NCBI GenBank assembly: GCA_029247205.1
Contig: JAQWLT010000038.1
Location: forward strand, 1-53,340
Origin: Phycisphaerales bacterium
GTDB lineage: Bacteria > Planctomycetota > Phycisphaerae > Phycisphaerales > SM1A02
Reading direction: 5' to 3'
Length of the DNA: 53,340 bases
Part shown: positions 1 through 8,374 of the stretch, one piece after another
Numbering within the stretch: position 1 is the stretch's first letter
Layout: each line of letters begins with the position of its first letter
Notes under the pieces: model-generated
Databases searched by the model: none
Seen by the model: only the letters and a program-made list of their open reading frames with translations
Told to the model about the DNA's origin: nothing
Translations under genes and position numbers: made by a program

Positions 1-20
1 AAGAGATCTATAGATCTCTT
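1..20. repeat. Perfect 20-bp palindrome at the window edge
   Basis: The first 20 bases are a perfect inverted repeat with no spacer: AAGAGATCTA followed by its exact reverse complement. It contains two AGATCT hexamers. Lying exactly at the edge, it could be half of a larger structure, an operator or a sequence-end artefact. No gene can be attached to it. Confidence 0.6.
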
Positions 21-410
21 GCCGCTCTCTTCTGGTAATGGCTCGATATCGCTCCAGGTGTGGCGCATGTCGTACCGTTCGCCTTGCGTAACGATCAAGA
101 ATCAGGCTCGCCTCATTATCTAATTGTGCGGAGGACTCTTGCTTGGTCATCTGAGGGAGGATAACCAAAGACGAGGTGGCATTCCCTGTTTGATGTTCTA
201 TTTACTTCAACCTGGACTTTGCACGACGGATGTCCCAAGCGAGTTGCGGAAGTGAGGTTGAATTCGCAGTGCGTATTGGGGGTGAGCTTTTGGCCCCGGC
301 AAGTGCACGCCACTTGGTACACTTCGGCTCATTGCTTGGTGAATTCAGCAGGGGATATACTGGCCTTTCGGACTTCACTAGCGTTATTTAACCAGGAAAG
401 TACACCTACT
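21..410. other. Upstream region without a convincing gene
   Basis: This stretch precedes the asparagine-synthase-like gene. The asnB reading frame stays open upstream to about position 219, but that segment has no similarity I recognise, and the amidotransferase family needs its catalytic cysteine at residue 2, so I treat it as leader DNA. Two similar TGAATTC-containing words occur near 262 and 341. Apart from a possible promoter at 332-361, I see nothing else. Confidence 0.5.
332..361 (+). promoter_or_regulatory. Possible sigma-70-type promoter of asnB
   Basis: TTGCTT (332-337) and TATACT (356-361) are separated by 18 bases, close to the housekeeping consensus. They lie about 50 bases upstream of the proposed GTG start at 411. 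Found by eye only; planctomycete promoter rules are poorly known. Confidence 0.35.
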
Positions 411-2348
411 GTGTGTGGCATCACAGGATACCTCGCGGCTCCACATGGCGTTTGTCGCGTCCGGGACAGTCTGTCGCTCATGTGCGATGCGCTGACGCAC
501 CGCGGTCCGGATTCGCATGGACTTTGGCGGGATGATGAAGCAGGTGTTGGTCTTGGGCATCGGCGGCTATCTATTCGCGACTTATCCGAGGCCGGACATC
601 AGCCCTTTGTTTCTGCAAGCGGCGATACGCATCTCTCGTACAACGGCGAGTTGTATGGACTGGAGTCGATTCGGTCGCGACTCGCAGAAGCAGGGATTCG
701 GTTGAGAGGGCACGCCGACACTGAGGTTCTTGCTGAAGCGATTGATCTTTGGGGAATTGACACAACGCTGCCGATGCTCAACGGTATGTTTGCGTTTGCC
801 TGTTGGAGCAGGCGACGAAGAGTATTGACCCTCGTCCGGGATCGGCTCGGCATCAAGCCCCTCTATTGGGGGCAGACGCGGTCGGGTTCGTTGGTGTTTG
901 GTTCGGAATTGCGGTCGCTGCAACGCTGCCCAGACCTAGATAAATCGATTGACCCGATTGCCGTTCAGCAGTATCTGAAGCGTTTGTGTGTTCCGGCTCC
1001 TCGGACAATTTATGCCTCATGCAGCAAACTTGAGCCCGGCTGCCTCGTTGAAGTCGAGGTTGTCGATCGTGAAGTTCGATGTAGTGGTCGTCGCTGGTGG
1101 CATATTGATCACGAAGTCGAGTGTGCGCGGTCAGGCATGGCGGAGTCGAAGGAAGATGCTGTCGACCAGTTGGAGTCGCTCGTACAGCATGCGACCGGCA
1201 TTCGCCTTGTGTCCGACGTTCCCGTTGGCGTTCTGCTGTCGGGCGGCATTGATTCAAGCCTGATTGCTGCATGTGTTGCCGCGGAGGCTGGCGGGGAGAC
1301 TCGTACCTTCAGCATAGGAACCGACGATCCGTATATTGATGAGTCTGAACATGCCCGACGTATCGCTGCCCACCTTGGAACGACCCATACCGAGTTGACT
1401 GTGACTGAGCAGGAGGCACTCACTGTCGTCGGTTCGATGCATACGCTCGCCGATGAGCCCTTTGGAGATTCGTCGATTATTCCGACATTGTTGGTCAGTC
1501 GGCTCGCGAGACAACACGTCACGGTAGCGTTGTCCGGAGATGGCGGCGATGAGTTCTTTTCCGGGTACAACCGATATGCATTCATGACGCAGACCATGCG
1601 CCGCCTCGGACAAATTCCACTGCCTGCTCGAAAGATTATTGGAGCAGTCATTGGCTGTGTGCCACGCTCGGGATGGGATGTGTCGGCCGCCTTGTCTACA
1701 CGATTGTCAGGACGACGGTTTCGTATTGATGCTGATCGCGCTGCGCTGATGCGTCGACTCGTTTCATCAACTAACAGCGAGAACTGCTACGAGTCGCTAC
1801 TCTCGACATGGTCCCCACCACCTGTGAAGCATGCGTTGCCGGATGACACCGATCAACTTGTGTCACGGCTGCAGGAGCTCTCTGATCGAGAGTTATTAGA
1901 TCAATTGTCGCTTTCGGATGCAACGACGTATTTGCCCGACGATGTACTTACGAAGGTGGATCGCGCTAGCATGGCATGCAGTCTTGAAGTTCGTGTGCCA
2001 CTGCTCGACCACCGGGTGGCCGCATTTGGAGCGGCGATGCCGACGGGATGGCGATTCCATGGTTCAACCGGCAAACTTCCACTCCGGTCTCTGCTCGAGC
2101 GTTCGGTGCCACGAACTTTGTGGGACCGGCCAAAGAAGGGGTTTACCGCACCAATTCACAGGTGGCTTCGAGGAGACCTACGTCAGTGGGCCGAGTCTTT
2201 GTTGACCACGGAGAGATTGGAATCTGTTGGTCTCTTGCATCGGCCTATTCGCGATGCATGGAGCCGATTACAGGCTGGCGGCACCTATGACGCTGCAGCC
2301 ATTTGGTGCGTATTGATGTTGGTCGGTTGGCTAGATGCCGATCGGTAA
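411..2348 (+). CDS. asnB: Asparagine synthase (glutamine-hydrolysing) family protein
   Basis: 645-residue class-II glutamine amidotransferase fused to an ATP-dependent asparagine-synthetase domain; the family amidates aspartate or related carboxylates with ammonia released from glutamine. The start is placed at GTG 411 because the protein then begins with Val/Met-CGITGY, exposing the N-terminal nucleophile Cys2, and an AGGA lies upstream. The glutaminase domain covers about residues 1-210 (HRGPDSHG, YNGELYG). The synthetase domain shows the PP-loop LSGGIDSS near residue 280, LSGDGGDEFFSGYNRY and VRVPLLDHRV. Residues expected for both active sites are present. Followed at some distance by a nucleotide-sugar dehydrogenase, it resembles AsnB paralogues of exopolysaccharide or O-antigen loci, which may modify sugars rather than make free asparagine; that role is inference. 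Its stop lies 2 bp from that of a convergent gene. Confidence 0.9.
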   Translation: MCGITGYLAAPHGVCRVRDSLSLMCDALTHRGPDSHGLWRDDEAGVGLGHRRLSIRDLSEAGHQPFVSASGDTHLSYNGELYGLESIRSRLAEAGIRLRGHADTEVLAEAIDLWGIDTTLPMLNGMFAFACWSRRRRVLTLVRDRLGIKPLYWGQTRSGSLVFGSELRSLQRCPDLDKSIDPIAVQQYLKRLCVPAPRTIYASCSKLEPGCLVEVEVVDREVRCSGRRWWHIDHEVECARSGMAESKEDAVDQLESLVQHATGIRLVSDVPVGVLLSGGIDSSLIAACVAAEAGGETRTFSIGTDDPYIDESEHARRIAAHLGTTHTELTVTEQEALTVVGSMHTLADEPFGDSSIIPTLLVSRLARQHVTVALSGDGGDEFFSGYNRYAFMTQTMRRLGQIPLPARKIIGAVIGCVPRSGWDVSAALSTRLSGRRFRIDADRAALMRRLVSSTNSENCYESLLSTWSPPPVKHALPDDTDQLVSRLQELSDRELLDQLSLSDATTYLPDDVLTKVDRASMACSLEVRVPLLDHRVAAFGAAMPTGWRFHGSTGKLPLRSLLERSVPRTLWDRPKKGFTAPIHRWLRGDLRQWAESLLTTERLESVGLLHRPIRDAWSRLQAGGTYDAAAIWCVLMLVGWLDADR

Positions 2349-2350
2349 GG

Positions 2351-3442
2351 CTATTGGCCGGCGAGGCTTTCCAAGAAAGCGACAAACTCATCGTCCACTC
2401 GCCTGAACTCGATGAGGATCTCAATTTTCTTGGCTTCGAGATTATCCATTTCACTCTCTACTCCGAGCCGTTGACGCAGTGGTCGTAGGTGATGCAGGCC
2501 TGCAGTCGCAAGTTGCAATTCAATCAATTGATCTCTCAGTGGCTGCAGGGTATTTCTAAGTTCTACAACAGCTTCTCGAATATCAACGTCATGCATGGTC
2601 TCTTGTTCAAGCAGGCCGCCCGCCAAGGCCTCGGCCTTGGATGGTAGAGTGATCCCGCCTTGAAACACTGCGGTCGACAGTTGGTGTGTCGACGCCAAGT
2701 CAAGAAATGGCAGTATCTCGCGGGCCGCTTGAATAGTAATGTCGCGAACTCGCAGATGAGATTGCAGCCATGCGGTTCGCCAGTCCAATGCATCTTGCCA
2801 TCGTTCTTCGGTGATCAGTGCTCGAAAGGCGAGGCCGTTTGAGACGTCAAATGCCTCGCGGTCCGAGAGTGCTACATCAATGTCAATGATCCACGCATCA
2901 AGTATGTCTTTAACTTCTTGCTTTTGTAAAGCATCGTGGCCCCCCGAAGTACTTTGAACTGCGTCAACAAGATCGATATTGGCGCCGGGAACACCGCCCT
3001 TGGGAAGCAGTCGCTGCCGAGTGATTCTACGAAGAGAAGATTGGAATCTGGGCTGCTGTTCATCCGTCAAGATCATTTGAATATTGTCGTGTAGCCAAAG
3101 CGCCTCAATATGCTTTTGTTCAAGGAAGTCCTTGGTCACAGAAAATGATTCAAGTATGATTCGATTGTCGATGCCACTGCGAGGGAGATTGCGAATCCGC
3201 TTTGCGAGCGACGAGCGACTCTGTACGCACATGGCGTCATAGTCATAAATGAGTTGCAAGATGATTGCTTGTTGCGACACATCCTGGATACCCACATCTT
3301 CAATGATGATTGCCCCGTGGCGTGTGAGGAAGTTTGGAGCCAGTGAGGAACTTTCGTCTGGCGTGTCTTGCGAAGCGTATGCGGACACCAGAGAAATGAG
3401 CACTACAGCCAGACACAATGCGGTGATTCGCTTGTGGATCAT
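2351..3442 (-). CDS. Secreted protein of unknown function
   Basis: 363 residues from ATG 3442. The N-terminus has the form of a Sec signal peptide: MIHKR, then a hydrophobic stretch ending in VSAYAS. An in-frame ATG at 3472 would add ten residues before it, and no clear Shine-Dalgarno decides between them. The mature part looks largely helical, rich in Leu, Glu, Gln and Arg, with a segment around residues 115-140 (LTDEQQPRFQSSLRRITRQR) recalling LTxxQ-type periplasmic helical proteins; this resemblance is weak. No catalytic motif is visible. It lies alone on the minus strand between two polysaccharide-type genes, so its position says little about its role. Confidence 0.75.
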   Translation of the reverse strand: MIHKRITALCLAVVLISLVSAYASQDTPDESSSLAPNFLTRHGAIIIEDVGIQDVSQQAIILQLIYDYDAMCVQSRSSLAKRIRNLPRSGIDNRIILESFSVTKDFLEQKHIEALWLHDNIQMILTDEQQPRFQSSLRRITRQRLLPKGGVPGANIDLVDAVQSTSGGHDALQKQEVKDILDAWIIDIDVALSDREAFDVSNGLAFRALITEERWQDALDWRTAWLQSHLRVRDITIQAAREILPFLDLASTHQLSTAVFQGGITLPSKAEALAGGLLEQETMHDVDIREAVVELRNTLQPLRDQLIELQLATAGLHHLRPLRQRLGVESEMDNLEAKKIEILIEFRRVDDEFVAFLESLAGQ

Positions 3443-3581
3443 TGGGAGGGTTTGCTGGTGTGAGCAATGCATAGTGAGATGATAGGCGACCCGCAATTCT
3501 GCACGAAATGACCTGTCCTCGGTATCCTAATGAACTTTATAGGGCCGACATTTCACCCACTGGCTTCACAGAGGCGTATTT
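3443..3581. other. Divergent intergenic region
   Basis: 139 bases separate the start of the secreted protein (minus) from the nucleotide-sugar dehydrogenase (plus) and must hold both promoters. I found no convincing -35/-10 pair or strong inverted repeat. Confidence 0.4.
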
Positions 3582-4916
3582 ATGCCTACCCACACACCCA
3601 TGGCCACTTCCTCATCTGCTATCAGCCTGCTCAAAGCGATTGAAACAACCTCGGCCGCCGTTGGCGTTGTTGGCATGGGCTATGTCGGCTTCCCGCTCGC
3701 CTGCGCGGTAGATCGGGCCGGTTATCAAACCTGTGGCTTCGACGTGGACCCGATCAAGATTGAGCGTCTCTTCGCAGGAAAGACTTATCTCGGCCACATG
3801 ACAGATGAACCTTTCGCTGCGTTGGCGGGTTCAGATCGGTTCTCTGCTACCAGCAACGTCTCTGATCTTTCGGTTTGCGATGTCATCATTCTGTGTGTCC
3901 CTACTCCGCTCGGTGAGGAGAATGAGCCAGACTTGTCGTACGTCATCCAGTCGACAAAGTCAGTTGCATCCATTCTTCGACCGGGCATGTTGATTGTTCT
4001 CGAGTCGACGACATGGCCCGGGACAACCAGAGAAGTCATGCTTCCAATTCTTGAAGGGGGCGGCCTCGTTTGTGGCGAGGATTTCTTCCTTGCCTACAGT
4101 CCAGAACGGGTAAATCCGGCAGATGCCAAGTTCGAGACAGCTTCGATTCCGAAGGTCGTTGGTGGAATTGGCGACGACGCGTTGAGGCTGGCAAGTGAAT
4201 TCTATGGTCGCGTTGTATGTGATGTTGTTCCAGTTGCGTCAGCAGAAATTGCAGAGGCATCAAAGATTGTCGAGAACATCTACAGATGCGTCAATATTGC
4301 GTTGGTAAATGAGCTCAAACTTGCCTTTGACAAAATGGGCATCGATGTGTGGGACGTCATCAAGGCGTCCGCGACGAAGCCATTTGGTTTCCAGCCATTT
4401 TGGCCAGGGCCTGGACTTGGCGGCCACTGCATTCCGATTGATCCGTTCTATCTCTCGTGGCGGGCTCGCCAATGCGGGGCCGAGGCTCGGTTCATTGAGT
4501 TGGCTGGTGAAATCAATACATCCATGCCGAGCATTGTTGTTGAGCGGACCTGCGACGAACTTGGGACGGCCGCCGGAAAGTCTGTCTTGGTGATAGGCGT
4601 CTCCTACAAGCCCAATGTGTCAGACATTCGCGAGACCCCCGCGGCGCCGATCATTGAGATGCTGCAAGAGCGTGGATGTGACGTGTCTTACCACGATCCT
4701 CACTGCCCGGAGTTCCCCGCTATGAAGCGGCATACGATTGATCTACAGTCCGTCCCGCTTGATGAAGCGAACGTGTCAGCCGCCGACGTTGTGTTGATCG
4801 TGACCGATCACGCTGTGATTGACTGGAGCATGCTGGGTAATTACGCGAAGGTTGTCGTGGACACCAGAAATGCGATGGATGGAATTGCTGCCACAGGTCG
4901 CATCGTGAAGGCCTAG
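3582..4916 (+). CDS. wbpA: Nucleotide-sugar dehydrogenase, UDP-GlcNAc 6-dehydrogenase-like
   Basis: 444-residue member of the UDP-glucose/GDP-mannose dehydrogenase family, which oxidises the C6 hydroxyl of a UDP-sugar to a carboxylate with two NAD+ and supplies uronic acids for surface polysaccharides. The Rossmann motif GVVGMGYVGFPLA lies near residues 27-39. The sequence then shows CVPTPLGE, ESTTWPGTT, the AYSPERVNPAD substrate segment and the catalytic cysteine in GPGLGGHCIPIDPFYLSWRA around residue 280, a form typical of WbpA-like UDP-N-acetylglucosamine 6-dehydrogenases rather than UDP-glucose enzymes. The C-terminal domain (GVSYKPNVSDIRETP) is complete. Substrate assignment is inferred from motif form. 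ATG 3582 has only a weak ribosome site; a second ATG seven codons in is possible. The stop codon directly abuts the convergent transporter stop. Confidence 0.9.
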   Translation: MPTHTPMATSSSAISLLKAIETTSAAVGVVGMGYVGFPLACAVDRAGYQTCGFDVDPIKIERLFAGKTYLGHMTDEPFAALAGSDRFSATSNVSDLSVCDVIILCVPTPLGEENEPDLSYVIQSTKSVASILRPGMLIVLESTTWPGTTREVMLPILEGGGLVCGEDFFLAYSPERVNPADAKFETASIPKVVGGIGDDALRLASEFYGRVVCDVVPVASAEIAEASKIVENIYRCVNIALVNELKLAFDKMGIDVWDVIKASATKPFGFQPFWPGPGLGGHCIPIDPFYLSWRARQCGAEARFIELAGEINTSMPSIVVERTCDELGTAAGKSVLVIGVSYKPNVSDIRETPAAPIIEMLQERGCDVSYHDPHCPEFPAMKRHTIDLQSVPLDEANVSAADVVLIVTDHAVIDWSMLGNYAKVVVDTRNAMDGIAATGRIVKA

Positions 4917-6254
4917 TTAAGCAACAGCCTGATTCGGACCACCATCACCCTTCCGAGGCGCCGTCTCCGGCAACACAAAGCACAGCACAAGTGACACAAC
5001 AAAGAGTGCTGGAATGATCGCCATGGCCCACCGAAATTGCGTGGGGTCCGCAACTTGTAGGAGATCAGCAGCATGGGCGGCATGCGCTGTGGTTGGGCGG
5101 ACGGCAGGGGCCATCACTTCGGCTGTCAAAATCCAGCCGATGGTGACTTGTAGGCCAGCTGCAACCATCATGGTGATGAAATTACACGAAGCAACAGCGG
5201 TACCTCGTAGTGATTTCGGACAGACTTCCATTGCAACAGCGAAGCAAACGACTTGCGTGCTGGTGACTAATCCACCGATCAGCATGACCGCGAGCAAGCC
5301 CCAGTATCCATAGACGGCTGGCCATAGAAACAGGAGCATCATGACAAAGCCGCCTGCGCTTCCGACGACCAGTGGCCAACGGCGGGAGCCTATGCGGTCT
5401 GAGACAATGCCAGCGAGTGGGCAACCGATCAGCCATCCAACAGCAAGCATGATCGTTGCAAAACTCGCTTGCTCGGCGGAGTAGCCGCCTGCGACTTCCA
5501 TGAATGTGTTGCCCCACAAGGCTGCAATCACACTGAGTGGGAGGTAGATCGTCGAACTGATCAGGCCTACTGCCCACAATCGCCAGTTTCCCAACACGGT
5601 TGCGATCCCGTGGAAGAAACCAAATCCAACGTCATCATCTTTCGTGAATCGATCATGGAACCAATCCGGTCTCATAGGGACGACCGCAAAAATCAGTACC
5701 GCTACCGCCACTCCAGTCCAGCCAGCAATCATGACAACATCACGCCATCCCCATGCGGCAATAGCATCAACCATCGGGGTCTGCCCAATGATTTCACCAA
5801 GCATGCCAACGGCCGTCGTAATGCCAGCAATGAGTGCGAGCCTGCTTGGCGGAAACCAGACCGTCGCCACATACACAGCACCTACAAATGCAAATGCTGA
5901 ACCGAACCCTGCCATGCCTCGGGCGAGCGCCACACTATCTAGGCCGCTCGCGCGGCTGAAGATGATTGAGCCACCGCCAACGATTGCCGCTGCGCCAACG
6001 AGCAAAAATTTCGCTCCGAATCGATCAAAGAGCCCGCCCACGACCAACTGCATGGGCGCATAGACCCAGAGATATACAGCCAATGATCCACTGAGGGCTA
6101 CGGGCGTGGCATCGAGTTCACGAGCGAGCTCTTCAAGAAAGACGCTCGGCATAACTCTAATGAAGAACTCATACAGAAAGAAGGAAGCTGCAACTCCCCA
6201 AAAGATCCAACCATACCAGTGACCTCGCTGTAAATGAGGCGTACTCTTTGTCAT
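4917..6254 (-). CDS. Major facilitator superfamily transporter
   Basis: 445-residue inner-membrane transporter with about twelve predicted membrane segments in two halves and a central hydrophilic loop (around residues 195-215, RPDWFHDRFTKDDD). The MFS loop motif appears as GGLFDRFGAKFLL in the first half and as GIVSDRIGSRRWP in the second. The opening helix carries YEFFIRVMPSVF, a form I associate with MFSD1-like bacterial transporters; the substrate cannot be read from sequence. Start 6254 is chosen because AAGGA precedes it at good spacing. The gene is transcribed toward wbpA and ends with zero bases between the two stops. The OprB-like porin starts divergently 74 bases away, so the two could serve uptake of one solute, which is inference only. 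Confidence 0.88.
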   Translation of the reverse strand: MTKSTPHLQRGHWYGWIFWGVAASFFLYEFFIRVMPSVFLEELARELDATPVALSGSLAVYLWVYAPMQLVVGGLFDRFGAKFLLVGAAAIVGGGSIIFSRASGLDSVALARGMAGFGSAFAFVGAVYVATVWFPPSRLALIAGITTAVGMLGEIIGQTPMVDAIAAWGWRDVVMIAGWTGVAVAVLIFAVVPMRPDWFHDRFTKDDDVGFGFFHGIATVLGNWRLWAVGLISSTIYLPLSVIAALWGNTFMEVAGGYSAEQASFATIMLAVGWLIGCPLAGIVSDRIGSRRWPLVVGSAGGFVMMLLFLWPAVYGYWGLLAVMLIGGLVTSTQVVCFAVAMEVCPKSLRGTAVASCNFITMMVAAGLQVTIGWILTAEVMAPAVRPTTAHAAHAADLLQVADPTQFRWAMAIIPALFVVSLVLCFVLPETAPRKGDGGPNQAVA

Positions 6255-6328
6255 TGTGTGTCCTTGCGATCTGCCTGATTCTGATTCTATTGCCCACGCT
6301 ATCAGAGTGGCGTGATATCGTGTCAACT

Positions 6329-7816
6329 ATGCGACATAGACTGCTTTGTAGCCTTGTCATTTTACTCAATTCAACTACTGCCATGTCTCAGTCTGATCCT
6401 GGTATGGGTGCTGATGATCCGGCCTCCAGTGCAGTTGAACGAATGAAAGTAATGGAGGAATCACCAAGTGGTCTTTTGATGGAAGGGCGTGGTCTCTTGA
6501 TGGAAGGCCGCGTGATGGCAGGGCTCGGCCTGTCGGATAGACGATTTCCTAATCCGGCTGGGCGTTTCCCGGTGGTCGATCATCCGGTCCACCTCAAACC
6601 ACTTTTTCATCCAGACCCAGCGCAGCCGATTGCAGATGCGATAGCGGCCCTCCGTAAGGAGCTTACGGATCCAATCAGTATGACCTGGGAGCCGATGGCG
6701 GCCTGGACGTACCAGCATGCGACCAAAGTCGTGCCCGGCAGTCCGCATGCCAAGTCATTGCTGTGGCAAGCAATCTCCAGCACATGGACGTTGTGGCAGA
6801 ATAATGGCGACTACGGGCAGATTTCCTGCTCACTACAAAACAATGTTGGGGTGGGCACTCCGTTGACCCCATACCTTGGTCCGGGAGTCGGCGATCCGAC
6901 CGTTGTCAACAACATCTTGGTGAGCCCCGACACAACGGTTCAACTTTACTGGCAACAGTCATTTTTTGAGAACCGCATTCGTTGGCGAATAGGCAAAATC
7001 AGTGATGCAAGTTTCTTTGATCGCAACGCAGTTGCGTATGACCCCATCGGCGGATTCATGTCGCTTGACTTCAATCAGAGCCTGACGAATCCATTTCCAT
7101 CACGTGGATTCGGCACGGTGCTCTCGGTGGACTTCGGCGACAATTTGACAATCAGGTCCGGGATTCTCAACTCGGCCAGTTCAGGCGCAACAAGTGGGTT
7201 TGACGGGTTGAGCTGGGCCCACCTACTTACGATCGTCGAGGCGGACATTCGCATTTTCCCCGAGGTCTTCGGGACGAAGCGGGAAGGGCACCTACGGTTT
7301 ATGGGGTGGTACAACGCCATCGAGAACCCGAATGGCCCAGGCAACATCGGCGGGCCGGGCACGACTTTCAACATGGATCTCGCGGTCGCAGATCATGCGA
7401 CCATATTTGCGCGAGTCGGTTGGGGATCACAGGACGTGACAGTCTCGAACTTCGCCGTGTCCTGCGGGTTCGGGATCTCATCGCCATTCGGTCTGGAGAG
7501 TTGCCAGACCGGTTTCGCAGTTGAATACGCGCACATCACGTCTCTTGGCCGGGCGTCGGCTGGGCTCTACGAGTCGGGCAGCACGACCCATGCGCCGCTG
7601 CCAGGTGGAATCTATGGCATTGGCCTTCTCGCCGGCAAGCTTGGCGCCACACACCAGCCGATCCCGGGAGGCGAGCACTACATGTTGGAGTGGTACTGGA
7701 GAGTCCGTGCAACGAAGTCCATCAACACCGGGCCGGTTATTCAAGTTGTACGCGATCCTGGCGCCGGTATCGACACTTCGGTTATTTGGGGTTGGCGTAC
7801 CACAATCTCGTTCTGA
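6329..7816 (+). CDS. OprB-like carbohydrate-selective porin
   Basis: 495-residue outer-membrane beta-barrel protein. A short hydrophobic signal (MRHRLLCSLVILL) is followed by an approximately 120-residue periplasmic leader, then alternating hydrophobic strands ending in the terminal phenylalanine of outer-membrane proteins (WRTTISF). Segments such as VQLYWQQSFFENRIRWRIGK, AYDPIGGFMSLDFNQS and GRASAGLYE match the style of the OprB family, which lets sugars diffuse across the outer membrane. ATG 6329 is chosen because it puts the hydrophobic segment at the N-terminus. Oddity: GLLMEGR occurs twice in tandem near residue 50, from a 21-bp duplication. The gene starts divergently from the MFS transporter. 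The family call is by sequence style, not alignment. Confidence 0.75.
   Translation: MRHRLLCSLVILLNSTTAMSQSDPGMGADDPASSAVERMKVMEESPSGLLMEGRGLLMEGRVMAGLGLSDRRFPNPAGRFPVVDHPVHLKPLFHPDPAQPIADAIAALRKELTDPISMTWEPMAAWTYQHATKVVPGSPHAKSLLWQAISSTWTLWQNNGDYGQISCSLQNNVGVGTPLTPYLGPGVGDPTVVNNILVSPDTTVQLYWQQSFFENRIRWRIGKISDASFFDRNAVAYDPIGGFMSLDFNQSLTNPFPSRGFGTVLSVDFGDNLTIRSGILNSASSGATSGFDGLSWAHLLTIVEADIRIFPEVFGTKREGHLRFMGWYNAIENPNGPGNIGGPGTTFNMDLAVADHATIFARVGWGSQDVTVSNFAVSCGFGISSPFGLESCQTGFAVEYAHITSLGRASAGLYESGSTTHAPLPGGIYGIGLLAGKLGATHQPIPGGEHYMLEWYWRVRATKSINTGPVIQVVRDPGAGIDTSVIWGWRTTISF
6470..6511 (+). repeat. 21-bp tandem duplication inside the porin gene
   Basis: Two adjacent 21-base units (6470-6490 and 6491-6511) agree at 18 of 21 positions and each encode GLLMEGR. 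The reading frame is kept, and the changed bases are mostly silent, so the duplication is not brand new. Confidence 0.8.
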
Positions 7817-7832
7817 TTCATGTCAGGTCAGA

Positions 7833-8231
7833 TCAGATCACTGAACCAAGCAGCAGCCCGCCGATCGTGGCGAGGTATGCGCCACCGCCAATGAGGCCGA
7901 GAATGGCAGTGGGGCCCCGGGCGCCGGCGTGGATTGCGCGTCGTCCAGTGGCGATCGAGATTCCGGCCATGACTGGCGCTATGGCAAACACACCGAAGGC
8001 TGCAAGGGCGACAGCAAAGACCCGTAGAGCATTCGCTTCGAGCAGAGTTGCCGAGGCAATGGCCGCTGAGGCATCACCGGCGGCGATTGTGTCTGCCCCA
8101 ACACTCGGAATGGCAGCGACTTCATGCAGCAACATGAGCGCGCCAGCGACCACGAGGATCGCGAGGATCCACGTGAGGCCGCCGAGCAGCGCACAGCACT
8201 TTGCGAGCGAATCACGGTCTACGAGGCTCAT
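7833..8231 (-). CDS. Small three-helix membrane protein of unknown function
   Basis: 132 residues. Start 8231 is supported by AAGGAG eight bases upstream. Three hydrophobic segments fit membrane helices: about residues 13-35 (LLGGLTWILAILVVAGALML), 70-90 and 105-130. The first loop is Ala-rich and small-residue-rich; there are no charged catalytic clusters or recognisable motifs. It converges on the OprB-like porin with 16 bp between stops and is divergent from the propeller operon. I do not recognise a family. Confidence 0.72.
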   Translation of the reverse strand: MSLVDRDSLAKCCALLGGLTWILAILVVAGALMLLHEVAAIPSVGADTIAAGDASAAIASATLLEANALRVFAVALAAFGVFAIAPVMAGISIATGRRAIHAGARGPTAILGLIGGGAYLATIGGLLLGSVI

Positions 8232-8374
8232 TCGAACTCCTTCCCAGTTCGTGAACACCGTCCATCGGCAAGATTGAGGCTCATCAAGAGCAAAGTTCAG
8301 AAGCTTCAAACAAAGGTCCTAGAACTTGTTACGGCTACCATCTCAGCTTGTTCACACATGAGGGAAGCGCTCAT
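8232..8374. other. Divergent intergenic region upstream of the propeller operon
   Basis: 143 bases between the small membrane protein (minus) and the first propeller gene (plus). AGGGA at 8361-8365 is the likely ribosome site of the latter. No clear promoter or operator found by eye. Confidence 0.4.

Noticed and set aside
219-410. N-terminal extension of the asparagine-synthase frame
   Set aside because: The class-II amidotransferase needs Cys at position 2 after processing; an extension of 64 residues would bury it.
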